Shown piece after piece: positions 24,099 to 31,837 of a stretch of 64,000 bases of DNA; position 1 is the stretch's first letter, and each line of letters begins with the position of its first letter. The position numbers and the translations under genes were made by a program. Source of the DNA: an uncultured Alphaproteobacteria bacterium (GTDB lineage: Bacteria > Pseudomonadota > Alphaproteobacteria > RF32 > CAG-239); NCBI GenBank assembly GCA_944393695.1, contig CALYAY010000003.1, positions 62,001 to 126,000 of the forward strand, in the 5' to 3' direction. Under the pieces are notes generated by a model that had not been told where the DNA came from, made no database searches, and saw only the letters and a list, made by a program, of their open reading frames with translations.

Positions 24099-25325
24099 TT
24101 AAATTTTTGCCTGCATAAACGGCATGGGATCAACCGGAACCCCGCGGTATAAAATTTCATAGTGCAGATGCGGACCGGTGGAGCGTCCGGTGGAACCGAC
24201 TTCGCCAATCGGCTGATCTTTTACCACTTCCTCGCCTTTGGTAACATATATCTCGTTCATATGGGCGTATTTGGTCTTAAAACCGTTGCCGTGATCAACT
24301 TCTACCATTTTGCCATAGCCGCTGACAACTTCGGCACGTGTTACTTTGCCTTTAGCCTTAATGCGGATTTTGTTGCCGGTCATACTGGCCAGATCTATTC
24401 CCTTGTGAGTGGCCTTGCTCTTGCGGAAAGGATCAAGACGAGAACCGAATTTGGATGAAACCCAATAGCTCCAAACCGGCTTGCCGATCGGAGTTCGTTC
24501 AACAACCTGACGATAATAGTCCAGATCTTCCATGCTCTGAAAAATGGCTGAAACCTTATCATTAAGCTGTTTGTCATTTGAAAGCACGCTGTTGTCGGGA
24601 ATATAGGGGCCGCCGCTGGAGCGCTGTTTGTTAGACAAGCTGTTAAAATAAAGTCCTTTTTCTTTCAGAGCTTTATTAACCTCGTTTAAGGCCCGTTTCA
24701 TCTTGTCAACTTCGCGCGAGGACATGCTGTTAATCTTATCAAAAACCTCAAGTTCCACTTCCCGCATTTCAGAAAACTGACGTCCGAGATTTTCCAGTTT
24801 TTCTTTCAGTTCGTCGCGTTCGGAGGCTATAATATCCCGCTGGAGCAAAGCTTCGTAAAGACTGGCACGCTCGGTTACAACATCCTGGGACAGCCAGTCA
24901 TTTTCGCTGGTAATCTTATCAATTTTGCCGGCAATCATTTCCGCCTGTCGTTTATATTTTCCGGCCTTTTTGGCGTCTGTTCCCGGATTTTGGCTTAAGG
25001 CATCCAAAATCGTGCCGACGTTTTTGTTTAATGCCGCAAACTCGGTCATCAGTTCAACATAGGCTTCCCTTGTCTGGCCGAGCTGCTGTTCTTTTTTGGT
25101 AATGATACGGTCAGAACGATGATACATGTGATAGGAATAAGCACTGCCGCCGCCAACCAATAAAAACAAGCATAAAAAAATGACCTGAAGCTTTGGTGAG
25201 ATATTGAAAACCATAGCCCGTTTTTCGCCGCGAAAGATAATCTCCTTGGGCGAAAAGAAAGGCTTGCTTTCCGCATAGCGCGGCTTTGCCGGCAATGCTT
25301 CCATTTTTCTTTGTATTTTCATCAT
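24099..25325 (-). CDS. Membrane-anchored M23 peptidase
   Basis: A 408-residue peptidoglycan endopeptidase of the LytM/M23 family. It has a cytoplasmic N-terminus (about 1-42), one membrane segment (about 43-65) and a long coiled coil (about 75-240). The catalytic M23 domain lies at about 295-400: KATHKGIDLAS with the zinc His and Asp, then TKYAHMNEIYV and the HLHYE motif. All zinc ligands are present, so it should be active, in contrast to EnvC-type degenerate members. It is the first gene of the unit with bactofilin and smpB. Confidence 0.94.
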   Translation of the reverse strand: MMKIQRKMEALPAKPRYAESKPFFSPKEIIFRGEKRAMVFNISPKLQVIFLCLFLLVGGGSAYSYHMYHRSDRIITKKEQQLGQTREAYVELMTEFAALNKNVGTILDALSQNPGTDAKKAGKYKRQAEMIAGKIDKITSENDWLSQDVVTERASLYEALLQRDIIASERDELKEKLENLGRQFSEMREVELEVFDKINSMSSREVDKMKRALNEVNKALKEKGLYFNSLSNKQRSSGGPYIPDNSVLSNDKQLNDKVSAIFQSMEDLDYYRQVVERTPIGKPVWSYWVSSKFGSRLDPFRKSKATHKGIDLASMTGNKIRIKAKGKVTRAEVVSGYGKMVEVDHGNGFKTKYAHMNEIYVTKGEEVVKDQPIGEVGSTGRSTGPHLHYEILYRGVPVDPMPFMQAKI

Positions 25326-25421
25326 TGCTTTGTCTTAAAAAAAACTTTTTTTGTTGTTATAACAAAAAAATGTGAAAAATAACAGCTTTTTTTTCAAACA
25401 CGGGGAAAACCGGAAAAGTAC

Positions 25422-25745
25422 TTACTTAACATCATCATTATCAAGAATGATAAATTCATCGTCAGAAACAAAATTAAGCACCGTACGGGCACGTTCGTCC
25501 AACATGTCCAAATCAAGACTGCCCGAAGACAATAAACGAACCTTTTCTTCAAGCTCGTGTTTTTCGCGGCTGTAACGTTCGGCAAGCTGCTCGGCATAAC
25601 CGACTTCTTTGCGCAGGTGAAGATAACGCCGGAGTCCCCGCTCTCCGTTTATGGTATAAAAAACAAAATAGAAAAACAGCAAAACAAAGAAAATCAAAAC
25701 TCCCGATTTTTGTATCCTGTTTTGCAGTTCAGCCAAAATCCCCAT
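25422..25745 (-). CDS. ftsB: FtsB/DivIC-type septum formation initiator
   Basis: A small single-pass division protein, 107 residues from the ATG at 25745. That start is preferred because AGGGGA lies just upstream; the longer reading frame would use GTG. The order is short cytoplasmic N-terminus, membrane segment (about 14-34), and coiled coil (about 40-85), then a short C-terminal stretch with LDMLDERARTVL typical of DivIC. FtsB joins FtsL and FtsQ in the periplasm to activate FtsWI. It stands alone here; an acidic tail ends the protein. Confidence 0.85.
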   Translation of the reverse strand: MGILAELQNRIQKSGVLIFFVLLFFYFVFYTINGERGLRRYLHLRKEVGYAEQLAERYSREKHELEEKVRLLSSGSLDLDMLDERARTVLNFVSDDEFIILDNDDVK

Positions 25746-25857
25746 CAGTTCCCCTGAATTCACATAAAAAATTACTCAGACTCGTTTGCTTCTGTATTTT
25801 TTTATTGCAGCATATTTCTCTTAAAAATTGGTTAGCGCATCAAAAGTCGTCAGCCTC

Positions 25858-26418
25858 TTAAAGCATTAAGAGCAGGCAGATTAACAAAATGCCATAAAGG
25901 AGCAGGCCGCTCAGATACATGCCGGCAATGCGAAAATCAGCCTGCGAAGGCATGGCATTTTCGATGATAACGGTTTGCAGCAAAATATAAAAGACATAGC
26001 CCAGAATGGTCTGGGGAATATAAGGCAGGAAATAGCGGTTAAGATAAAAACCGACAGGCAACAACAGTAACGGCGCCAGAGCCGCGGGGACGGCATTGTA
26101 AAAAGTGATGTTGCGAAAACCGACGCTGCCCATGACATAATCACCGCTGAGAGGATCTTTTTTCGGAAAAACCGTAAAATTGCAGGGACGGGCATTCAGA
26201 AAAGCACCGACCAGAAAATGCATCATCTCATGGAGCAGGGTTCCCGGAATGTTCACCAGCGCACTGCTCCACATTCCGCGGTAAGCCGCATTTTTGACAT
26301 GCATTAATATAATCACCGAGAGAATCGTATAAAAACGATTATTGAAAAAACTCCGCGTCACTTCTTCGCTGCTTAGAAACAGTAATAGATTATCAAGGGC
26401 GGCAATAACGGTGTCCAT
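25858..26418 (-). CDS. M50-like putative intramembrane metalloprotease
   Basis: A 186-residue polytopic membrane protein. It has the zinc motif HEMMH (LLHEMMHFLVG, about 62-72) within a hydrophobic stretch and four or more other membrane segments. A later PSQAD phrase may stand in for the second M50 motif. This suggests a small site-2-protease-like or M50-like protein, but the usual NPDG-type motif is not clear. It starts 6 bp after the TetR-type regulator gene, so the two are probably cotranscribed and functionally linked. Substrate unknown. Confidence 0.6.
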   Translation of the reverse strand: MDTVIAALDNLLLFLSSEEVTRSFFNNRFYTILSVIILMHVKNAAYRGMWSSALVNIPGTLLHEMMHFLVGAFLNARPCNFTVFPKKDPLSGDYVMGSVGFRNITFYNAVPAALAPLLLLPVGFYLNRYFLPYIPQTILGYVFYILLQTVIIENAMPSQADFRIAGMYLSGLLLYGILLICLLLML

Positions 26419-26424
26419 TGTTTT

Positions 26425-27015
26425 TCAGCCCTTTTGCAAAACGGCAAGCCCGGCCATATAAGTGTTCAGCATAAACTTGCAAAGAGTTTTTTTGTTTATC
26501 ATGTTCAGGCCGTCGGTTATATTAGTGGTCAACATGGCACTCAGCGCAAACAGACACAACCACAAGACCTGGCGGGCCAGACGCCGGCGACGGGCATTCA
26601 GATGCGGACAAAGTGCGTCAAAAGACGGCTGCCAGAGGCTGACAACGCGAATGATGGCGGCAATATATCCCGAAGGTAAAAAAGTTGCCTGCTGGTGAAA
26701 ATTATAAAGCAAAAACCAGCGCTGTGAATTTTTTAAGACAAAAGCCACGAAAACATCGATGTAAGCATTGAGATTTTTATATGCAGAACGGGCCGGGGTG
26801 ATTTTGCTCATGGCGGCATGCAGTTCAATAAGCGTTTCAAGATTTACGGCACAGATGAAATTATCCATATTGCCGAACAAATTGTAAATCAGTCCGACGG
26901 AACATCCCGAAGCTTCCGACAGTTTGCGGGCGGTCAAACTTGTATATCCTTTTTCTTCCACCAGACGGCGCCCGGTTTGAAGCAGCTGGCGGCGGATGTT
27001 TTCCTTTTCACTCAT
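26425..27015 (-). CDS. TetR/AcrR family transcriptional regulator
   Basis: A 196-residue regulator. The N-terminal helix-turn-helix (about 5-50) reads RRQLLQTGRRLVEEKGY..LTARKLSEASGCSVGLIYN; the second half of the HTH and the LIYNLFGN segment are family hallmarks. The C-terminal ligand domain has conserved hydrophobic helices. ATG at 27015 is preferred over one six codons upstream because AGG lies 4 bases before it. It heads a two-gene unit with the M50-like protein and is divergent from the exported-protein gene at 27114, about 100 bp away. It may control both. Confidence 0.9.
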   Translation of the reverse strand: MSEKENIRRQLLQTGRRLVEEKGYTSLTARKLSEASGCSVGLIYNLFGNMDNFICAVNLETLIELHAAMSKITPARSAYKNLNAYIDVFVAFVLKNSQRWFLLYNFHQQATFLPSGYIAAIIRVVSLWQPSFDALCPHLNARRRRLARQVLWLCLFALSAMLTTNITDGLNMINKKTLCKFMLNTYMAGLAVLQKG

Positions 27016-27113
27016 TTTACCTGAATAAACCATTTGTAAATCAATATAATGATATTATTTATATAATAAATATGTTCAGTATTCAATTTTTTTGTTTAGA
27101 GGATTTGGATAAC

Positions 27114-27917
27114 ATGCTCAGAAAGTCCGCCGTCATTACTGCCGCCGTTTTGATTAATTTTGCCCTGCCGGCCGCCGCTACCGATGCCGAGCAGAATTTT
27201 TATCAGGATATTTTGTTTTCGGATGATTTGCAGCAGCAGGATGCCGAAAATGCCGCAAAATCAAGTGCCGTTGAGTTGTTGCACAAGGCTCCCGAGCTTG
27301 CCAATCCCGAAATTGAAGAAACCAACCTCCGTTATCAGGATGTTGAAAAACTGCAGGCAACATACGGAGCGGCGCCTTTCGGACTGGTCTGGGGCATGAA
27401 TGAAGACGATGTCAAAAAACTGGGAGTGAGGCTGCGGCCGGAACCAATGAAAGACTATGTCAACAGCTATGCTGCCAGCCGGCTGCCCAATATGCTGAAA
27501 GATTTTCAGAGGGTGGTTATCGTGTTCGGCGAAGAAAACAAGTTATGGCGGGTTATCGCCTTTGGCAATTTTATTACGGATGATACACCGGACGCCACCA
27601 AGACTCTGAAAGAATATAACAGGTATTATAATCTGCTAAGCAAAAAATACGGCAATGCCCAGCAATTTTTCACCCCGGGTGCGGAAAATCCGGATGAGAA
27701 ACAGCCGGAGCAAAACCAGACGCCGGAACAAACACCTGATTTGTTGAACAGACTGTTGAACGGACAGGCAACGCTTTACTCCACCTTTGAAGGGAAGAAC
27801 GTTGGCGCCTCGCTTTCGGTTAACGTTGACGGCAATAAACAAACTTATCTGGTGATTGATTACAAAAATTTAAAGATTCTTAATGAAAAAGAGTTAGAAA
27901 TTTTAGATGCGTTATAA
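27114..27917 (+). CDS. Exported hypothetical protein
   Basis: A 267-residue protein with a signal peptide (about 1-23, cleaved near AAATDA). I do not recognise the family. The mature part has a mixed alpha/beta look, with two stretches (PFGLVWGMNEDDVKKLG and TYLVIDYKNLKILNEKE) and a Gln/Pro/Glu-rich linker at about 175-205. The in-frame ORF is open far upstream, but the signal peptide and an AGAGGA site support the ATG at 27114. The mpl gene follows 24 bp downstream, so it is likely cotranscribed with the murein-recycling genes and may act in the envelope. Confidence 0.75.
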   Translation: MLRKSAVITAAVLINFALPAAATDAEQNFYQDILFSDDLQQQDAENAAKSSAVELLHKAPELANPEIEETNLRYQDVEKLQATYGAAPFGLVWGMNEDDVKKLGVRLRPEPMKDYVNSYAASRLPNMLKDFQRVVIVFGEENKLWRVIAFGNFITDDTPDATKTLKEYNRYYNLLSKKYGNAQQFFTPGAENPDEKQPEQNQTPEQTPDLLNRLLNGQATLYSTFEGKNVGASLSVNVDGNKQTYLVIDYKNLKILNEKELEILDAL

Positions 27918-27941
27918 AAAATTGAACTATCAGAGGCAATA

Positions 27942-29303
27942 ATGAAAAAAGTGGCTTTTTGTGCCGTATCAGGCAACGGAATGAGCGCTCTGGCTCAGGT
28001 TTTGTTAAAAAAAGGATATGAGGTTTACGGTTCTGACATCAGCTTTGACGAGGGGCGTGACAAGGCGAATCTGAAAGCGCTGACGGCAGCCGGGATAAAA
28101 ATTGTTCCCCAGGATGGCAGCGGTATCAGTGACGATATGGAATTTTTGTGCGTATCCTCAGCCATCAGTGATGACAATCCGGATATTCTGGCGGCAAAAA
28201 AGAAAAATATTCCGATAAAAAAACGTTCGGAACTGCTGGCAGAAATTTTTCACCAATACGAATATAATATTGCCGTCGGAGGCACCAGCGGCAAAACCAC
28301 GACAACGGCCATGATCGGTTATATTCTGGATAAACTGGGAAAGAAGCCGTGCATGATTGACGGCGGCATGTTGCGCAATTATGAAAATAATACCGGTTTG
28401 CCCAATTATATTTACAACGAGGGAAATATCTGCGTTATCGAAGCGGATGAGAGTGACGGCTCTATTCAGGGATACCATCCCTATATTGCGCTTATCAACA
28501 ATATTTCGCACGACCATGTGTCCATTGAAGAACTGGTCAAATATTTTACGGCTTTTGCTTCGCATGCACGCCATGGAATCGTTGTCAATGCCGACTGCCC
28601 GCTGGCATCAAAGCTTGAACATCCGAACAAGTTTACCTTTTCCATTCAGAATCCGAACGCCGGGCTGTATGCCTCTGACATTCATCCCCTGAACAACGGT
28701 ATTGATTACAAAATCGAAGGACGGAAATTCCGGCTTAACCTGGTGGGACGTTTTAACGTTTCAAACGCCCTGGCCGCCATCAGCGTCTGCATGATGATGG
28801 GAATCGACCAGTTTGAGGCGGCAAAAGCCCTGGAAGGCTTTACCGGTATCAAGCGGCGGCTGGAAGTGGCCGGTACAAATGCACGCAACATTACACTGAT
28901 TGATGATTTTGCCCATAATGCCAGCAAAATTGAGGCTTCTCTTGCGGCTCTGAAAGAATATCCGGGACGGCTGATTGTGATGTATCAATCGCACAAACCG
29001 TTTTCAGCCAGAACCACTGGCAAAGAAGACGGGGTTGTCTTTGGAAAAGTTCTTGATAAAAATGATATTCTGCTGATGCCGGAAATTTATATGCGGGATC
29101 CGGTTAAGGATGCGGATATTTCCGGAGCCGATTTGGTGCAATATGCCGTCGACAACGGAGTAAACGCCAAGTTTCTGGGTACCAAGGAAAAAGTGAGGGA
29201 ATTTATTTTGAAAAATGCCAAAGAAGGCGACCGCATCGTTATTATGGGAGCAAGAGACAACTCCCTTCCCGACTTCAGCCGCCAACTGCTTAAGGATTTG
29301 TAA
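27942..29303 (+). CDS. mpl: Murein tripeptide ligase (UDP-MurNAc:tripeptide ligase), Mpl type
   Basis: Joins the recycled tripeptide L-Ala-gamma-D-Glu-meso-DAP to UDP-MurNAc using ATP, so that old stem peptides re-enter peptidoglycan synthesis. It has 453 residues of the Mur ligase fold. The N-terminal Rossmann part begins with SGNGMSALAQVL, and the ATP site is GGTSGKTTTTAMIG (about 111-124). EADESDGSI, NNISHDH and the C-terminal DDFAHN / MYQSHKP region follow. MurC is the near relative; I prefer Mpl because the next gene is ldcA, which produces its substrate. ldcA starts one base after the stop. Confidence 0.85.
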   Translation: MKKVAFCAVSGNGMSALAQVLLKKGYEVYGSDISFDEGRDKANLKALTAAGIKIVPQDGSGISDDMEFLCVSSAISDDNPDILAAKKKNIPIKKRSELLAEIFHQYEYNIAVGGTSGKTTTTAMIGYILDKLGKKPCMIDGGMLRNYENNTGLPNYIYNEGNICVIEADESDGSIQGYHPYIALINNISHDHVSIEELVKYFTAFASHARHGIVVNADCPLASKLEHPNKFTFSIQNPNAGLYASDIHPLNNGIDYKIEGRKFRLNLVGRFNVSNALAAISVCMMMGIDQFEAAKALEGFTGIKRRLEVAGTNARNITLIDDFAHNASKIEASLAALKEYPGRLIVMYQSHKPFSARTTGKEDGVVFGKVLDKNDILLMPEIYMRDPVKDADISGADLVQYAVDNGVNAKFLGTKEKVREFILKNAKEGDRIVIMGARDNSLPDFSRQLLKDL

Positions 29304-29304
29304 G

Positions 29305-30198
29305 ATGTATTATCCGCTTTGTCCGGGAGATAAAATCGGGCTGGTTTCGCCTTCGCGCCAGGTGACAAAAGGAGAAATTGCCGCAGGGGTTGATTATCTG
29401 AAAAGCCTCGGGTTTGAAGTTGTTTTCGGGGAACATGTGTTTGACAGTTTTCGCTATATGGCGGGAACGGCTGAAAACCGCGCGGCGGATATTATGAAAT
29501 TTTATCTAGACAAGGAAATCAAGGCTATTTTTGCTACTTCGGGCGGAGACGGCTGTCAGTATGTGCTGCCGCTGCTTGATTTTGAGATTATACAAAAAAA
29601 TCCTAAGCCGTTTTGCGGTTTCAGCGATACGACAGCATTGCTTAACGCATTGACCGCCCGTACGGGGCTGGTCAATTTTAACGGTTTGACCCTTAATTAT
29701 GATTTCAGAAGCGGCCGGCTTAATCCGCAGCTGGATAAAGCCATAAAAACCGTTTTGTTTGGCAATGATTTTTGCTTTGCGGGCGGTGAATGTGTTAAAG
29801 AAGGAGATGCTCAGGGGATATTAATCGGAGGATGCCTCAGCCTGTTACGCAATTTGTGCGGTACGCCTTATTTTCCGGAGATGAGCGGAAAAATCCTGTT
29901 GATTGAAGACGTGGAAGAGCCGACGTATAAAATAGATTTAATGCTGCAGCAAATCAGCCAGAATCCCGGTTTTGACAAGATAAAGGGAATTATTTTCGGC
30001 AACTTTTTAGATTGTTCCGTGCGCAAAGAAGCAGACGGTATGATTGATGAAGTTATTGATTTTTTTGCTGGAGGTTTAGATGTCCCCGTTATCAAAAATT
30101 TTCCTTTCGGACATGAATTTGACCGGCGGCTTTTACCGCTGGGAGCGGAAGTGGAAATTGTCTCCTCTGCGGAGCAATGTTTAATCAGAGCCAAATAA
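29305..30198 (+). CDS. ldcA: LD-carboxypeptidase (murein tetrapeptide carboxypeptidase)
   Basis: An S66 serine peptidase that removes the terminal D-Ala from murein tetrapeptides in the cytoplasm, giving the tripeptide used by Mpl. It has 297 residues. Landmarks are GDKIGLVSPS at the start, SGGDG, the nucleophile Ser in FCGFSDTT (about 111-118), ILIGGCLSLLRNL, the catalytic Glu region LLIEDVEEPTYKID, and FGHEFDRRLLPLG with the catalytic His. All three catalytic residues are present. The ATG directly follows the mpl stop. Its terminator lies at 30220. The pair makes a complete recycling step. Confidence 0.92.
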   Translation: MYYPLCPGDKIGLVSPSRQVTKGEIAAGVDYLKSLGFEVVFGEHVFDSFRYMAGTAENRAADIMKFYLDKEIKAIFATSGGDGCQYVLPLLDFEIIQKNPKPFCGFSDTTALLNALTARTGLVNFNGLTLNYDFRSGRLNPQLDKAIKTVLFGNDFCFAGGECVKEGDAQGILIGGCLSLLRNLCGTPYFPEMSGKILLIEDVEEPTYKIDLMLQQISQNPGFDKIKGIIFGNFLDCSVRKEADGMIDEVIDFFAGGLDVPVIKNFPFGHEFDRRLLPLGAEVEIVSSAEQCLIRAK

Positions 30199-30219
30199 GA
30201 AAATTATTTTTATTTACGG

Positions 30220-30247
30220 CACCTGCCTGATTGGCGGGTGTTTTTTT
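30220..30247 (+). terminator. Rho-independent terminator after ldcA
   Basis: CACCTGCC and GGCGGGTG pair (one G-T) around TGATT and are followed by seven T. Confidence 0.9.
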
Positions 30248-30280
30248 GTTTAAATTATGGTCTTTTGATTAAAATAGTGA

Positions 30281-30309
30281 TTTACATCTGCGAATTTTTC
30301 TGCTAATAT
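30281..30309 (+). promoter_or_regulatory. Candidate promoter of the second cysteine-rich protein
   Basis: TTTACA (30281-30286), 17 bp, then TAATAT (30304-30309), followed by the leader AAGATTCGTGAAGACAACAA. The leader is shared with the paralogous gene at 6347. Confidence 0.5.
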
Positions 30310-30347
30310 AAGATTCGTGAAGACAACAACAAGACAAAGGTGATATT

Positions 30348-31424
30348 ATGATGAACAGTAGTAAAGCATTATTGCTTATTTCAGCATCAGGGCTGCTGCT
30401 TATGCCCTGCGGCATATCTTTGGCGGCTTATTTCCCACAGTCATCTCTTCCGGATGCGATTACATCTGTCTATAACACACACTTCACACACACCTCTCAT
30501 CCGAAAGAGACGTTGTTGTCTTCATGTGAAGATTTAGCTGGATTTACTCCCCCTAAAAACTTAGGGGGAGATAGAGAGGGTTTCAAACCCTCCCTTACCC
30601 TCCCTAACTCTTTAGGGAGGGAAGAAAAAAGACAGGATGATAAAATAAAACTCGTGGCGACTTGTTTTGTGACCGATACCTCGGCTTGTTCCGGCAATGA
30701 GTTTAGCGGCAATAATGCCGATGATGACGGGCATGGTGCTCCCGGCGGGCCGGATGGTGACTATGACCTTGATAATAAAGAACGTTGCAACAAAGAGGGT
30801 TATTATCTGACTTCATGCCCGGACGGACAAGAGGGTTCAGGTTTCTGCCCATATGACAGCACTTATTTCGAAAAATGTGTTTCTTCCTGTCCCTCTAATT
30901 ACGTTACCTGCGAACCGCCTTATTACGGGGTTGGTGAAGCTTGCGACGGGAAATATGCCTCTTGTGAAAAAGATACTGAGCGCGCCTGTCAGGAACTTAA
31001 CCCCGATTATGTCGACGAGTGCGGCACCGGACAGCAATTAAGTGATGACAGATGTTCTTATGACAATACTTACGGCACCTGCTGCAACACCTGCGCCGGT
31101 TACGATAACACCACCATCCCCGAGGGCTATGTGCAAGACGGAGAAAGCTGCCTCGGCTGCGACGGACAGGAACATTACAAGATAAAACCAAATCCCTGCG
31201 ACGGTTTTATGGATTGCGGCAGTATGGGCGGTGAGGCCGGGGCAAAGACTTGTTTGTCGGGAACAACCACCATGTATGACAATTGTAAGGCCTGCCCGAA
31301 CTTGGGAGAATACACCTCCTGTCCGAGTTGCACTATATGCCAGTATGAGGAATGCTCCGGTCTGTGGTATGCCACCGGCTGTGCCACGAATTGTACGGAT
31401 TATTGTGACTTCTGCGGCGGGTGA
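30348..31424 (+). CDS. Secreted cysteine-rich protein, short paralogue
   Basis: A 358-residue paralogue of the 665-residue protein at 4.3-6.3 kb. Signal peptide (about 1-27); palindrome-encoded segment (about 67-92); CFVTDTSACSGNEF (106-119); Asp/Gly linker; then the same series of Cys-rich units, including YVTCEPPYYGVGEAC and DECGTGQQLSDDRC. Identity to the larger protein is very high through about residue 330. The protein then ends in its own short tail, CTDYCDFCGG, instead of the repeated units and C-terminal domain. The stop is followed at once by a repeat array. A 278-residue secreted protein carrying the missing C-terminal domain lies 414 bp downstream. It may be a truncated copy or a deliberate short form. 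Confidence 0.85.
   Translation: MMNSSKALLLISASGLLLMPCGISLAAYFPQSSLPDAITSVYNTHFTHTSHPKETLLSSCEDLAGFTPPKNLGGDREGFKPSLTLPNSLGREEKRQDDKIKLVATCFVTDTSACSGNEFSGNNADDDGHGAPGGPDGDYDLDNKERCNKEGYYLTSCPDGQEGSGFCPYDSTYFEKCVSSCPSNYVTCEPPYYGVGEACDGKYASCEKDTERACQELNPDYVDECGTGQQLSDDRCSYDNTYGTCCNTCAGYDNTTIPEGYVQDGESCLGCDGQEHYKIKPNPCDGFMDCGSMGGEAGAKTCLSGTTTMYDNCKACPNLGEYTSCPSCTICQYEECSGLWYATGCATNCTDYCDFCGG
30547..30621. repeat. Palindromic element inside a coding sequence (copy 2)
   Basis: CTCCCCCTAA/TTAGGGGGAG (30547-30570), GAGGGTTT/AAACCCTC (30576-30592) and CCCTCCCTAA/TTAGGGAGGG (30598-30621) follow one another. It is read through in frame as residues 67-92 of the cysteine-rich protein, in the same orientation relative to the gene as copy 1. 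Confidence 0.9.
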
Positions 31425-31837
31425 GGGATTGCTGCTTATTCCCTCGCCCTTGAGGGGAGAGGGTTAGGGTGAGGGTGGAATGGAGAATGTAAGTCCGATG
31501 AATGAAGCGGCAGGTATTTGACCCCTCCGGCTCCCCTTTTGAAAGGGGAGAGGTCAATAAGGAAGATCCCTTGACGTTCAGACTGGCGCTGAACGAGGGA
31601 TGACATTGTTGATTTGTTTGACCTGGATCCTCGGGGCAAGCCCGAGGATGACATAAAAAAAGGGGGGGGAGGATGGCAGAGAAGAGAGGGGAAAACAGAG
31701 AGAAGAATCATGAAACCCACCCTGCCCCTTCCTGAGTTTTCAGGGAGGGAAAAGAAGAGGGGTAGAGCCCTAAGGCTTTAGGGCGAGGATATAAGGAGAA
31801 ACAAATATTATTAACAACTAATATAAGGAGAAAGGTT
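31425..31837. repeat. Second intergenic array of palindromic repeats
   Basis: This 413-bp gap holds no gene. In order: a CCCTC...GAGGG hairpin near 31443-31465; the 93-bp dispersed repeat (31513-31605); ATCCTCGGG/CCCGAGGAT (31627-31649), a palindrome known as a common dispersed repeat type in Proteobacteria; an A7G8 tract near 31654-31668; a CCTTCCTGA/TCAGGGAGG palindrome near 31727-31748; and GCCCTAA/TTAGGGC (31767-31784). The sequence ATATAAGGAGAAA then occurs twice, at 31789-31801 and 31821-31833; the second is the ribosome site of the next gene. Confidence 0.85.
31513..31605 (+). repeat. 93-bp dispersed repeat, copy B
   Basis: It matches 6634-6726 in the same orientation with one mismatch seen. 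Copy A lies upstream of a minus-strand cysteine-rich gene and copy B downstream of a plus-strand one, so the repeat did not simply travel with the gene duplication. Confidence 0.9.

Noticed and set aside
29305-30198. Suspected loss of the catalytic Ser in LdcA at SGGDGC
   Set aside because: In this family the nucleophile lies in the later G(F/H/Y)SD motif, which is intact here as GFSDTT, so the enzyme looks normal.
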